Shown: positions 1 to 8,964 of the stretch, one piece after another
Layout: the number at the start of each line of letters is the position of its first letter
How positions within the stretch are numbered: the stretch's first letter is position 1
DNA from: an uncultured Bacteroidales bacterium
Lineage (GTDB): Bacteria; Bacteroidota; Bacteroidia; Bacteroidales; FEN-979
Reading direction: 5' to 3'
Assembly: GCA_903945175.1 (NCBI GenBank)
Contig: CAJAUM010000089.1
Location: forward strand, 62,001-126,000
DNA length: 64,000 nt
Made by a program: the position numbers and the translations under genes
The notes under the pieces: model-generated
What the model was told of the DNA's origin: nothing
The model's input: the letters and a program-made list of their open reading frames with translations, nothing else
Databases searched by the model: none

Positions 1-866
1 TGGCTAAAGCAGACACGATTACCATCTATTTTGACCCGACTGTTAAGCAGACCTTTAAAAATACCATTATCAGCTCCCTGAAACAGTATAATTACAAAAT
101 TGAATCAGAAATGATTTTTTCCACCTTTAACCATGAGATGGCTAAAGCATTTCCGACTTACCAGCCCCCGGATCTGATGTTTAAGGATGCTGTTGAATTC
201 CATGAGGTTTTTCCTTCCTACCATGCAATTGACAAGATACCCACCACAGCACAACACAATGTGCCGTCATGGGCCGTTTTTGCAATGTTCTTCATCATTA
301 TCCCCTTGACTTCAAGTATGATTGTTGAAAGGGAGGAAGGAAGCATGTTCCGTATCATGGCCATGCCAGTCAACTACCTGATGCTGCTTATCGGAAAGGT
401 GTTTGTTTATATGGTCGTCTGTTTTGTCCAGACTGTCTTTATGATCCTTGCCGGAATATTTATCCTTCCGTTATTCAATTCCGCTCCTTTGGTTATGGGA
501 AATCACATATTTCCGCTTGTGGTGATGACCATCATGAGTGCCCTTGCAGCATTGGGATATGGTGTGATGGTTGGAACAATGGCCACCACGCATCAGCAGG
601 CAGCTGCATTTGGGGCAGTTTCCATCATCATCATGGCCGCCCTGGGCGGACTCTGGGTGCCCATGTACCTCATGGCCCCGGTTATGCAGCACGTGGCAAC
701 CTTCAGCCCTTTGAACTGGGCATTAAGCGGTTATTATGATATTTTTATCCGGGGAGGCGGATTGAAAGAGATCCTTCCTGAATTATTGAAATTGTTGATT
801 TTTTTCCTCTCTTCCATTGTAATAACCGGGATATATATGAAAGTTAAAAATCCCATGTCTAAATAA
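1..866 (+). CDS. ABC-2 type transporter permease, 5' end outside the window
   Basis: Membrane subunit of an ABC-2 (DrrB-like) exporter. The frame is open from the first bases of the window, so the ATG at 111 is internal and the gene starts upstream. About six hydrophobic segments follow a soluble stretch, with the family-typical EREEGS loop after the first of them. It resembles the complete permease at 56441-57652 in order and in motifs ('FAMFF', then an acidic E-E/N-E-G-S loop). No ATPase subunit is visible here; it may lie upstream. The next gene starts 3 nt after the stop, so it is co-transcribed with the ketosynthase block and may export its product. Confidence 0.85.
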   Translation, partial: AKADTITIYFDPTVKQTFKNTIISSLKQYNYKIESEMIFSTFNHEMAKAFPTYQPPDLMFKDAVEFHEVFPSYHAIDKIPTTAQHNVPSWAVFAMFFIIIPLTSSMIVEREEGSMFRIMAMPVNYLMLLIGKVFVYMVVCFVQTVFMILAGIFILPLFNSAPLVMGNHIFPLVVMTIMSALAALGYGVMVGTMATTHQQAAAFGAVSIIIMAALGGLWVPMYLMAPVMQHVATFSPLNWALSGYYDIFIRGGGLKEILPELLKLLIFFLSSIVITGIYMKVKNPMSK

Positions 867-869
867 TTT

Positions 870-1283
870 ATGCAACTCATCGACTCCAGAGAGATCATTG
901 TGAGGTTCTCAGAAGTTGATTCCATGCGCATCGTATGGCATGGAAACTATCTGAAATACTTTGAAGATGGCCGTGAATCATTCGGATTGAAATACAGCCT
1001 TGGATACCTTGATGTCTATAAACACCATGTGATGATCCCGCTTGTCAAAATCAACTGTGACTACAAACGTCCACTTGAATATGGAGATACAGCCATCGTT
1101 GAAACCCGTTTTATTCCGACGGATGCCGCGAAGATTGTGTTTGAATACACCATCTACAAGAACAATGATCAGGATGTAGCCGCAACGGGTTCTTCCACCC
1201 AGGTTTTTCTTACTCCCGAGGGTGAATTGCTGCTGAACTCCCCTGAATTTTTCACCGGTTGGAAAAAGAGATGGGGCGTTTAA
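870..1283 (+). CDS. hotdog-fold acyl thioesterase (4HBT/YbgC type)
   Basis: A 137-residue single hotdog domain, the usual length for 4-hydroxybenzoyl-CoA thioesterase-like enzymes. The segment VDSMRIVWHGNYLKYFEDGR carries the family Asp and the 'H-x-N-Y-hydrophobic-FE' helix. It probably hydrolyses an acyl thioester (ACP- or CoA-bound) in the cytoplasm, releasing or proofreading chains made by the neighbouring ketosynthases. It is tightly coupled to the upstream permease and overlaps or abuts the next gene. A second enzyme of this type is at 31089-31478. The substrate cannot be read from the sequence. Confidence 0.85.
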   Translation: MQLIDSREIIVRFSEVDSMRIVWHGNYLKYFEDGRESFGLKYSLGYLDVYKHHVMIPLVKINCDYKRPLEYGDTAIVETRFIPTDAAKIVFEYTIYKNNDQDVAATGSSTQVFLTPEGELLLNSPEFFTGWKKRWGV

Positions 1284-1294
1284 CCGTGAACAAA

Positions 1295-2470
1295 ATGAAA
1301 CCAGTTTATATTTTTAATGACAGCATCATCTCTTCACTTGGATTTACCACAGCCGAAAATGTTGCTGCCATTAAAAACGATACCATCGGGATCCGCATGG
1401 TGAATGATCCTGCGCTTTACCCTAAACCGGTTCTGCTTTCACTTGTTGATACCGATAAACTCAATGTGAGATTTGCGGAAGTTTTGAAGGAATACAAAAA
1501 AAGCGTTCCGGCTGAATCATTTACCCGCCTCGAAAAAATGTTCATCGTTTCAATCTCAGATGCCTTGAAAGAACAGGCAAATGTCCTGCGAAGTCGCCAA
1601 ACGCTGCTGGTAATCTCAACGACAAAAGGAAACATCGATCTTCTTGAGAATCGCCACAAGGCTGCCTTCAGCCACAAACGGGTTTATCTTTGGGAACTGG
1701 GGCGGGTCATTCAACAGTTTTTTGGTTTCCTGAATCCTCCGTTGATTATCTCCAATGCCTGTATTTCAGGTGTTGTAGCCATGATGACGGCAACCCGTTG
1801 TCTGCAGTCGGGAGCCTATGACCATGCCATTGTTACAGGAGGCGATATGGCCTCTGAATTCGTCATCTCCGGTTTTGCCTCATTCCAGGCTCTGAGCCCT
1901 GATGCGTGCAAACCCTTCGATATGAACCGGTCCGGATTATCGCTGGGCGAAGGATGTGGGACCGTGGTTCTTTCAACCGAACAGCCGCTATCTTCTGAAG
2001 GTGATATGATCAGGGTTGCAGGTGCGTCGACCAGCAATGACGCCAATCATATCTCAGGCCCCTCCCGCACAGGAGAAGAGCTGAGCGGAGCCATCAGCGA
2101 AGCCATGAAACAAGCCGGACTCACTGCTGCGGATATCCATTATATTTCGGCTCATGGCACGGCAACCCCCTACAATGATGAAATGGAATCAAAAGCAATT
2201 GAGCTGAGCGGACTGCTCCATGTTCCCGTAAACAGCCTGAAGGGCTACTGGGGCCACACACTGGGAGCTGCCGGAATCATCGAATCGATTGCAGCCATTT
2301 CATCCATGAGAAACAACATGCTCATTCGCTCGGCAGGGTTTGAAACCTTGGGTGTCACGGCCCTGCTGAATGTGATTTCAGCACACCAGCCAGCCCTGAT
2401 TTCATCATGCCTTAAAACTGCATCAGGGTTTGGCGGATGCAATGCCGCCATCATTTATCAGAAACAATAA
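1295..2470 (+). CDS. beta-ketoacyl-ACP synthase (KAS I/II type), active site intact
   Basis: Condensing enzyme of the thiolase fold that elongates an ACP-bound chain with malonyl-ACP. The triad is visible: nucleophile Cys in SNACISG (about residue 156), His in SAHGTATPYND, and His in GYWGHTLGAAG. I chose the ATG at 1295 because the protein then begins at the first KS beta strand (MKPVYIFND), 11 nt after the thioesterase stop; an ATG at 1271 would overlap that gene by 13 nt and is possible. It is less like the two KS genes downstream than they are like each other, so it probably has a separate role such as priming. Confidence 0.88.
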   Translation: MKPVYIFNDSIISSLGFTTAENVAAIKNDTIGIRMVNDPALYPKPVLLSLVDTDKLNVRFAEVLKEYKKSVPAESFTRLEKMFIVSISDALKEQANVLRSRQTLLVISTTKGNIDLLENRHKAAFSHKRVYLWELGRVIQQFFGFLNPPLIISNACISGVVAMMTATRCLQSGAYDHAIVTGGDMASEFVISGFASFQALSPDACKPFDMNRSGLSLGEGCGTVVLSTEQPLSSEGDMIRVAGASTSNDANHISGPSRTGEELSGAISEAMKQAGLTAADIHYISAHGTATPYNDEMESKAIELSGLLHVPVNSLKGYWGHTLGAAGIIESIAAISSMRNNMLIRSAGFETLGVTALLNVISAHQPALISSCLKTASGFGGCNAAIIYQKQ

Positions 2471-2471
2471 C

Positions 2472-3122
2472 ATGGACCGAATTATCACCTCATACAGCCA
2501 TCTCTATGATAACAAGGTCATCGTGAATGGCCGACTCCTGTTTTATCAGGAAAATATTGTTAAATTTGCAGAGGTTTTAAAGTCAGTTTACAAGCAGGAA
2601 CAGATCAGTTATCCCAAGTTTTATAAGATGGATGCCGTCAGCAAACTTGGATTCATGGCGGCTGAACTGGTTTTGAAGGAAAAATCGATTGCAGGGTTTC
2701 AACCTGAACGGATCGGGGTGGTTTTGGCTAATTCAAGCTCAAGTCTTGATACAGACATCGCACACAACGAAACAATCAAAGACCGTTCGGCTTATTACCC
2801 AAGTCCTTCAGTTTTTGTTTACACCCTGCCCAATATTGTCATAGGGGAAATTTGTATCAGACATAAAATCAAAGGAGAAAATGCATTTTTGATCTCTGAA
2901 ACATTCAACAGCCAAATGCTGTCAGGTTATGTGGAGGAGTTATTTAACAATGGGCGGGTGGATGCCTGCCTTTGCGGATGGGTTGAAGTGCTGGGTGAAA
3001 ATCACAACGCCATGGTGGCCCTGGTTGAAAATGTTGACCGGGATAAGCAAGGGGTGGATTCAGCCTTTAATCCGCTGTATTTTAACATGGAGAATTTGAA
3101 TTTATTAATTACCCACAATTGA
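2472..3122 (+). CDS. half-length ketosynthase-like protein without catalytic Cys
   Basis: About 216 residues that match only the N-terminal lobe of a ketosynthase (Ketoacyl-synt_2-like). The region that should hold the nucleophile reads LISETFNSQML, with no Cys, and the lobe carrying both His residues is absent. The ATG at 2472 lies 1 nt after the upstream KS stop. Such truncated KS-like proteins accompany aryl-polyene-type clusters, where they may act as a scaffold or chain-length partner; that role is inference. The frame is clean and ends just before the ACP gene, so it looks like a maintained gene and not a decaying one. Confidence 0.72.
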   Translation: MDRIITSYSHLYDNKVIVNGRLLFYQENIVKFAEVLKSVYKQEQISYPKFYKMDAVSKLGFMAAELVLKEKSIAGFQPERIGVVLANSSSSLDTDIAHNETIKDRSAYYPSPSVFVYTLPNIVIGEICIRHKIKGENAFLISETFNSQMLSGYVEELFNNGRVDACLCGWVEVLGENHNAMVALVENVDRDKQGVDSAFNPLYFNMENLNLLITHN

Positions 3123-3131
3123 CCGTTTATT

Positions 3132-3386
3132 ATGGAAGAGTTAATCATCAAACTGAAAAAAGAGGTTATTGAGCAATTAAACCTGGAAGATATTTCCCCT
3201 GAAGATATCAATCCTGATTCGCCCCTTTTTGGCGAAGGCCTGGGATTGGATTCAATTGATGCTCTGGAACTGATTGTGTTATTGGAGAAAAACTACGGAA
3301 TAAAGATCGAAGATCCCAAAGATGGAAAGAAAATTTTCTTTTCTATCCGTACCATGGCTGAATACATTACGGAGCATAAAAAATAA
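3132..3386 (+). CDS. acyl carrier protein
   Basis: An 84-residue acidic four-helix carrier protein. The phosphopantetheine attachment site is LGLDSIDALEL, with Ser near residue 41 at the start of helix II. It carries the growing chain for the surrounding ketosynthases. It sits between the half-KS and the first KS/CLF pair, 9 and 6 nt from its neighbours, so it is in the same transcript. Two further ACPs are at 38289 and 59211; each may serve a different sub-pathway. Confidence 0.93.
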   Translation: MEELIIKLKKEVIEQLNLEDISPEDINPDSPLFGEGLGLDSIDALELIVLLEKNYGIKIEDPKDGKKIFFSIRTMAEYITEHKK

Positions 3387-3392
3387 CCCCCG

Positions 3393-4598
3393 ATGCCCAA
3401 ACGGATATTTATTACCGGTTATGGCATCATATCCTGCATCGGCAATAATGTTGCAGAAAATTTAAACTCCCTGCGTCAGTCAAAGTCTGGACTGGGCAAG
3501 CTGCTTCATATTGAAACAGTGCTCAGGGATGAATTGTTCGTAGGTGAGGTATCCAAATCACTGGATGAGCTTTTTATCATGGCCGGAATCACGCCTGCTG
3601 AAGGCTACTCGAGGAATGCCCTGCTAGGCATCATCGCCGCGCGCGAAGCATTTTCTCAAGCCCGGCTGGATGAAAACAGGTTTTTGAAAACCGGCCTGAT
3701 ATCTGCAACCACAGTTGGAGGGATGGATCGTTGCGAACGCTATTACCATGATTTTCTTACCAACGATACCCGCAATGCCTACATCGATTCCTACGATTGT
3801 GCTGACAGTACAGAGAAAATTGCCTCCCTGCTGGGAATTGATGATTTTGTGACAACCATCAGTACGGCCTGCTCCTCTGCAGCCAATGCCATTTTGCTGG
3901 GAGCACGCATGATCCGGAGCGGGAAACTTGACCGCGTTCTGACCGGAGGTTGCGAGTCCCTCACAAAATTTCATCTGAATGGCTTCAATGCATTGAAAAT
4001 CCTTGATAAAAATCCCTGTAAGCCTTTTGATCAGCAGCGTGCTGGTATCAACCTGGGCGAAGGAGCCGCTTATCTGGCCCTTGAATCGGAAGAGAGTCTT
4101 GCGAAAACCGGAAATACACCCCTGTGCGAACTGGCAGGCTGGGGCAATGCATGTGAAGCTTTTCACCAAACAGCTTCGTCACCGGATGGAGTCGGAGCTT
4201 ACCTGGCAATGAAAAAGGCACTCGATATGAGTGGCCTTGCACCTGATTCGATCGACTATGTAAATGCCCACGGTACCGGAACCGATAACAATGACCTTTC
4301 TGAAGGCCGTGCCATCGAAAGGCTTTTTGGTGAAAGAATCCCCATGGTGAGTTCGACCAAGCCATTCACAGGGCATACAACCAGCGCTGCCGGTTCCACC
4401 GAGGCGATTCTGTCTATTCTTTGCCTGCAGTACCAGGTCGTATGGCCTAACCTGAATTTCAGCGAAAGAATTAACGAACTCTCCTTCTCCCCCGTTGAAA
4501 AAATTATCACGGATCTCCCTGTTAATGTGGTGATGTCAAACTCGTTTGGATTTGGTGGGAACGATACGTCGTTGATTTTTAAGAGCGTAATGAAGTAA
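3393..4598 (+). CDS. beta-ketoacyl-ACP synthase, KS-alpha of pair 1
   Basis: Full-length 401-residue ketosynthase with an intact triad: Cys160 in ISTACSSAANA, His in NAHGTGTDNND, and His in FTGHTTSAAGS. It is followed by a ketosynthase lacking the Cys (4637-5695), giving a KS-alpha/chain-length-factor arrangement like type II polyketide and polyene systems. It is closely similar along its whole length to 5758-6963; both share ATTVGGMDR and the N-terminus KR-[FV]-[IY]-ITG, so the pair has been duplicated. The ATG at 3393 is 6 nt after the ACP stop. Confidence 0.92.
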   Translation: MPKRIFITGYGIISCIGNNVAENLNSLRQSKSGLGKLLHIETVLRDELFVGEVSKSLDELFIMAGITPAEGYSRNALLGIIAAREAFSQARLDENRFLKTGLISATTVGGMDRCERYYHDFLTNDTRNAYIDSYDCADSTEKIASLLGIDDFVTTISTACSSAANAILLGARMIRSGKLDRVLTGGCESLTKFHLNGFNALKILDKNPCKPFDQQRAGINLGEGAAYLALESEESLAKTGNTPLCELAGWGNACEAFHQTASSPDGVGAYLAMKKALDMSGLAPDSIDYVNAHGTGTDNNDLSEGRAIERLFGERIPMVSSTKPFTGHTTSAAGSTEAILSILCLQYQVVWPNLNFSERINELSFSPVEKIITDLPVNVVMSNSFGFGGNDTSLIFKSVMK

Positions 4599-4629
4599 AT
4601 TGGTCATTGGTAATTGGTAATTGGTAATT
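4599..4629. repeat. 7-bp tandem repeat ATTGGTA, about four units
   Basis: The gap between the first KS and its partner is almost entirely made of the word ATTGGTA (first unit ATTGGTC), ending 7 nt before the ATG at 4637. It replaces any recognisable ribosome-binding site. Similar short word repeats fill other small gaps in this window (22661-22753, 49325-49342, 50644-50659). A function is not evident. Confidence 0.8.
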
Positions 4630-4636
4630 ATTGTAT

Positions 4637-5695
4637 ATGTCTTTTATAAACGGAATCGGCCTCATCTCTCCCCAAAACACAGCGGAAACAAAGGAATTTC
4701 TTCCTGAGATTGTTGAATACAATGCCGATTACCTGAAATGTATTGAACCGGTTTACCGGAATTACATCGATCCCATTCAATCACGCAGAATGAGCCGTTT
4801 GATTAAAATGGGGATAGCTGCTGCAAAGATGAGCGTAGCCGAAGCAGGACTTCACATGCCCGATGCCATCATTACCGGAACCGGTTTGGGAAGCGTGGAA
4901 GACACCGAAAAAATTCTTGATGACCTAACCAAAGAGGAACGATTCCTCAACCCCACCCCATTCATCCAGTCAACTTACAATACCATCAGCTCCCAGGTGG
5001 CGATCCAGTTGAAATGCCACCACTACAACTCTACCTATGTTCATCGTACCTTTTCATTTGAAAGCGGATTGATCGACGGACTGTTGCAACTTGAAGAACG
5101 GACTGCAACGAATGTCCTTATTGGAGCAATTGATGAGATGACTGCCAATCATTTGCTGATTACCAGGAAAATAGGACAATGGAAAATGCATCAGGTTTCA
5201 AATCTCAAGCTCCTTGATGATGAAACCCCCGGTGCCCTGGCAGGAGAAGGTGCCGCATTTTTTGTTCTTGGATCAGAAAAAATCGCATCGACCTATGCCA
5301 ACATAAAAGATGTCAAAACCTGGATCCAGTTTAATAACACATCCCGTGCTGAGACTATCCTCGGCGAGTTTCTCCTAAAGAATGAACTCCTGACGGGAGA
5401 TATTGATTTGATTCTGCTGGGAATCAATGGGGACTGTCATTATGATCCTGTTTATCGTCAGTTTGCCGGCAATTTTTTTCCCGGATTTGCGCAGGCATGG
5501 TATAAGCATCTCTGTGGAGAGTATCACACCGCAACAGGGTTCGGTTTGTATGTTGCGGCCAACATCTTGAAACATCAACATTATCCAGAGATTTTGAAGT
5601 TAAACCAGACTACGCCTCCCCGGCTGAAAAACATTTTGATTTACAATCAGTTCAGAAATGTCAACCATTCATTTATTTTGGTACAGGCCGTGTAA
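4637..5695 (+). CDS. chain-length-factor-like ketosynthase, no catalytic Cys (pair 1)
   Basis: A ketosynthase-fold protein of about 352 residues, 50 shorter than its partner. At the nucleophile position the sequence is YVHRTFSFESGL, so Cys is lost; a C-terminal His remains in LCGEYHTATGF at the usual GHTxGAAG position. It therefore cannot condense alone and most likely heterodimerises with the KS at 3393-4598, as chain-length factors do (inference from family precedent and gene order). The start is ATG 4637; an in-frame TTG two codons earlier is less likely. Its paralogue is 7060-8163. Confidence 0.83.
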   Translation: MSFINGIGLISPQNTAETKEFLPEIVEYNADYLKCIEPVYRNYIDPIQSRRMSRLIKMGIAAAKMSVAEAGLHMPDAIITGTGLGSVEDTEKILDDLTKEERFLNPTPFIQSTYNTISSQVAIQLKCHHYNSTYVHRTFSFESGLIDGLLQLEERTATNVLIGAIDEMTANHLLITRKIGQWKMHQVSNLKLLDDETPGALAGEGAAFFVLGSEKIASTYANIKDVKTWIQFNNTSRAETILGEFLLKNELLTGDIDLILLGINGDCHYDPVYRQFAGNFFPGFAQAWYKHLCGEYHTATGFGLYVAANILKHQHYPEILKLNQTTPPRLKNILIYNQFRNVNHSFILVQAV

Positions 5696-5757
5696 AATAA
5701 AAGGTGCCGGCCCAATGATTTAATCTGCTAATTTTGCTGAAAAATGACAACCTAAGA

Positions 5758-6963
5758 ATGTCGAAACGGGTTTATATTACAGGCATCGGTATCATCTGTG
5801 CCATCGGTAACAATGTCATTGAAACGTTAGCGTCACTTTTGACATCAAGCTCTGGGATCGGAAAAATCACCCATTTACACACCATCCATCAGGGAACCAT
5901 TCCAATGGCGGAGGTGAAACTTTCTACCGAACAACTGCTGAAACAAACCGGTTATACAGGCCGGAAGGAATTCACGCGAACAGCGTTGCTGGGAATTGCA
6001 GCGGCAAAAGAAGCCATTATATCCGCAGGAATAGAGGATATAAGTGAATTCAAAACCGGTCTCATCTCGGCAACCACCGTCGGGGGCATGGACCGCAGCG
6101 AAAATTTTTATGCATCGTTCCTTTCTGACTCCGGGAAAGGGCATATGATCGACATCGTAAATCATGATTGCGGCGACAGTACCGAACGCATTGCTGCAGC
6201 GCTTGGGATCACCGATTTTGTTACGACCGTCAGTACGGCTTGCTCATCCTCTGTGAACGCACTGATGTTGGGCTCAAACCTGATTAAGACTGGTCAACTC
6301 GACCGTGTCATCGTTGGTGGAAATGATTCTGTAACAAAATTCACCCTGAATGGCTTCAACACCCTGATGATCCTTGATAAAACCGGATGCCATCCCTTTG
6401 ACGAACACCGCGCAGGTCTAACCCTGGGTGAAGGGGCCGCCTTTCTTGTTTTGGAATCTGAAGAAATCGTAATGAAGCATCCTAAGACCATATTGGCTGA
6501 AGTTTCAGGTTATGGCAATGCCAATGATGCCTATCATCAAACGGCCTCATCGCCGGAAGGCACCGGAGCCTTTTTGGCCATGTCGAAAGCCCTTGAGATG
6601 AGCGGGCTGAAGCCAGGCGAAATTGATTACATCAACGTTCATGGTACGGGAACTGAAAATAACGATCTTTCCGAAGGCATTGCCATCGAACGGATTTTCG
6701 GAACGCATGTTCCACCATTCAGTTCAACCAAAGGCTTTACAGGTCATACACTGGGCGCTGCAGGGGCGGTAGAGGCTGTGATTTCGGTTCTGGCTATTCA
6801 AAACCGGGTTATTTTTCCGAATCTGAATTTTTCGACCCCCATGAAAGAACTGCATATCAGTCCGGTTTCCCGGCTGAAACCTGATACTGAAATTCACCAT
6901 GTTCTTTCAAACTCCTTTGGATTCGGGGGTAATAATTCGGCGGTGATTCTGTCAAAAGTGTGA
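5758..6963 (+). CDS. beta-ketoacyl-ACP synthase, KS-alpha of pair 2
   Basis: A ketosynthase of about 401 residues with a full triad: Cys162 in VSTACSSSVNA, His in NVHGTGTENND, and His in FTGHTLGAAGA. It is the duplicate of 3393-4598 and is again followed by a Cys-less partner. I chose the ATG at 5758 so that the protein begins with MSKRVYITG, matching its paralogue; the open frame extends upstream only to a TTG at 5734. The second pair may act at a different chain length or on a different substrate, which the sequence alone does not reveal. Confidence 0.92.
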   Translation: MSKRVYITGIGIICAIGNNVIETLASLLTSSSGIGKITHLHTIHQGTIPMAEVKLSTEQLLKQTGYTGRKEFTRTALLGIAAAKEAIISAGIEDISEFKTGLISATTVGGMDRSENFYASFLSDSGKGHMIDIVNHDCGDSTERIAAALGITDFVTTVSTACSSSVNALMLGSNLIKTGQLDRVIVGGNDSVTKFTLNGFNTLMILDKTGCHPFDEHRAGLTLGEGAAFLVLESEEIVMKHPKTILAEVSGYGNANDAYHQTASSPEGTGAFLAMSKALEMSGLKPGEIDYINVHGTGTENNDLSEGIAIERIFGTHVPPFSSTKGFTGHTLGAAGAVEAVISVLAIQNRVIFPNLNFSTPMKELHISPVSRLKPDTEIHHVLSNSFGFGGNNSAVILSKV

Positions 6964-7059
6964 TGCGTGATGCATGACATGTAGCGCGTGACAAAACAAA
7001 TGAAAAGTTTGAGTTAGAAGACATAGAGGGAAAGAGGAGAAACGTAAAAAGGATTAACA

Positions 7060-8163
7060 ATGTCCCATATTCCGATATATATCAATGGTCTTGGCAATAT
7101 TTCGCCTCAGAAAACGACTGACAGCAACCATTTCCTGGAGGAGCCGCTGTCGTTTGAATCCAACAGGTTGAAGTGCATCGACCCGGGGTACAAGGAGTTC
7201 ATCCCAGCCGAGTCAATCCGCAGGATGAGCCGGATCATAAAAATGGGAATCGCCGCCTCAAAATTATGCCTTAACGATGCCGGATGCAGCCCGGAGATCC
7301 CGCCGGAGGGAAATACCACCCCCAATGCAATTATTACGGGAACCGGTCTTGGATGTGTGGAGGATACAGAAAAATTCCTGGCTTCCATGATCAAAAATAA
7401 CGAAGAATTTCTCACCCCTACTGCGTTTATCCAAAGCACCCACAACACTGTTGCCGGGCAGATCGCCCTGCTCCTCAAATGCCATAGCTATAATTTTACA
7501 TACGTACACCGCGGTATTTCATTCGAAACTGCACTCATCGATGCCATGACCCAGGTGCAACTGGGCGAATTCTCCAATGCCTTGGTTGGGGGATCTGATG
7601 AACTCACAGACAACGCGTTTGCCATCACCTCCAGGCTGGGATATTGGAAACGAAAACCAATTCAGACGTTGAACCTGCTGAATGATTACCAGCGCGGTTC
7701 AATAGCCGGTGAAGGAGCCTCCTTTATGTTTCTGGATCATCATCAGAACGGACACAGCTATGCCAAGGTTTCAGCAGTGACCACCTTCCTGAAACCTCCC
7801 TCCCATATGGATATAAGTCGCCGGCTTCATGATTTTCTTTCTGGTCAGCGATTGACTGCCCATGACATCAGCCTCGTGCTCCTTGGATTGAATGGAGATC
7901 CGCGCACCGACCTGGTATACCATCAACTTGTCAAAACGGATTTTCAGTCTGCTAAACTGGCATATTTCAAACATCTTTGCGGAGAATACCATACTGCTTC
8001 AGCATTTGCCACCTGGCTTGCAGCAATGATTCTCAAAACACAATCAGTTCCTGAGGTGATCAGGGTGAATAACAATCCCATCCCATCCCGGCTTGATCAT
8101 GTGCTCATTTACAACCATTTCCAGGGAAACAACCATGCTTTTATTCTGCTAAGCCGCCCGTAA
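7060..8163 (+). CDS. chain-length-factor-like ketosynthase, no catalytic Cys (pair 2)
   Basis: A 367-residue ketosynthase-fold protein, paralogue of 4637-5695: both contain PQ-[NK]-T, RRMSR, IITGTGLG and LCGEYHTA. The nucleophile position reads YVHRGISFETAL, so the Cys is absent. It pairs with the active KS just upstream. The 96-nt gap before it contains short repeated words (TGATGCG/TGATGCA) and an AG-rich stretch, but no clear promoter. The next gene starts directly after its stop. Confidence 0.83.
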   Translation: MSHIPIYINGLGNISPQKTTDSNHFLEEPLSFESNRLKCIDPGYKEFIPAESIRRMSRIIKMGIAASKLCLNDAGCSPEIPPEGNTTPNAIITGTGLGCVEDTEKFLASMIKNNEEFLTPTAFIQSTHNTVAGQIALLLKCHSYNFTYVHRGISFETALIDAMTQVQLGEFSNALVGGSDELTDNAFAITSRLGYWKRKPIQTLNLLNDYQRGSIAGEGASFMFLDHHQNGHSYAKVSAVTTFLKPPSHMDISRRLHDFLSGQRLTAHDISLVLLGLNGDPRTDLVYHQLVKTDFQSAKLAYFKHLCGEYHTASAFATWLAAMILKTQSVPEVIRVNNNPIPSRLDHVLIYNHFQGNNHAFILLSRP

Positions 8164-8964
8164 ATGATTACCTTCCGTCGTCTCACCCTGCTATTTTTCA
8201 TCCTCCTGCTCAGCCTGAATCTATTGAATATAGTGCCCTGCAATGCGGCCTGTGGATTTATTCACCCTCCTGCACCTTATGTATATGCGTTTCTGATCTC
8301 CCTCTACCTGGGAATCTCTGTTGCGATGGCCTTTCTGCCCTGCTCCAATTTTCATCACCCGGTGATATGCAAGGGGGAAACAGAAAAAAAGATAGTATCC
8401 ATTACCTTCGATGATGGCCCTGATCCAATAAAAACGCCAGGGATCCTGGATGTTTTGAAAAAAAACAATGCCACGGCGACCTTCTTCTGCATAGGCCATA
8501 AACTTAGAGGCAATGAGCAGATCTTAACACGCATAAACGAGGAAGGACACCTCATTGGCAACCACTCATTCTCCCATTCCAAATGGTTTGATTTCTTTCC
8601 TGCCCGGAAAATGAGCGCTGAATTAATGGAAACTGACCGGATAATCCGGGATATTACAGGAAAATCTCCCCTGTTTTTCCGCCCGCCGTTCGGCGTTGTA
8701 AATCCAATGGTTAGCAAGGCGCTGAAACATATGCCCTGGAAGACGGTTTGCTGGAACATCCGCTCTTTGGATACCATGGGCTCAAATCAACGCAAAATCA
8801 TGAATCATATAATTTATCATCTGAAACCCGGATCGATCATCCTGATGCATGATTTTACCCCTTTCGTCGAAAATTGCCTCGATGAACTGCTTGTCAGGAT
8901 AGATGAGGCAGGTTACGAGATTGCACCCCTGGATATACTGTTAAATACCTCAGCATATGCATAG
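8164..8964 (+). CDS. membrane-anchored polysaccharide deacetylase-like protein (NodB domain)
   Basis: Two N-terminal hydrophobic segments (roughly residues 5-25 and 38-55) precede a NodB homology domain. The metal-binding motifs are visible: TFDDGPDP (catalytic and metal Asp), NHSFSH (two His), and RPPFG. These enzymes remove N- or O-acetyl groups from carbohydrates, usually outside the cytoplasmic membrane. Genes of this family occur in aryl-polyene/flexirubin-like clusters of Bacteroidota, where the substrate is unknown. It starts at the base after the upstream stop and overlaps the next gene by 8 nt. Confidence 0.88.
   Translation: MITFRRLTLLFFILLLSLNLLNIVPCNAACGFIHPPAPYVYAFLISLYLGISVAMAFLPCSNFHHPVICKGETEKKIVSITFDDGPDPIKTPGILDVLKKNNATATFFCIGHKLRGNEQILTRINEEGHLIGNHSFSHSKWFDFFPARKMSAELMETDRIIRDITGKSPLFFRPPFGVVNPMVSKALKHMPWKTVCWNIRSLDTMGSNQRKIMNHIIYHLKPGSIILMHDFTPFVENCLDELLVRIDEAGYEIAPLDILLNTSAYA

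Noticed and set aside
3624-4169. 181-residue open frame on the minus strand
   Set aside because: Antisense to a well-supported ketosynthase; no recognisable domain.
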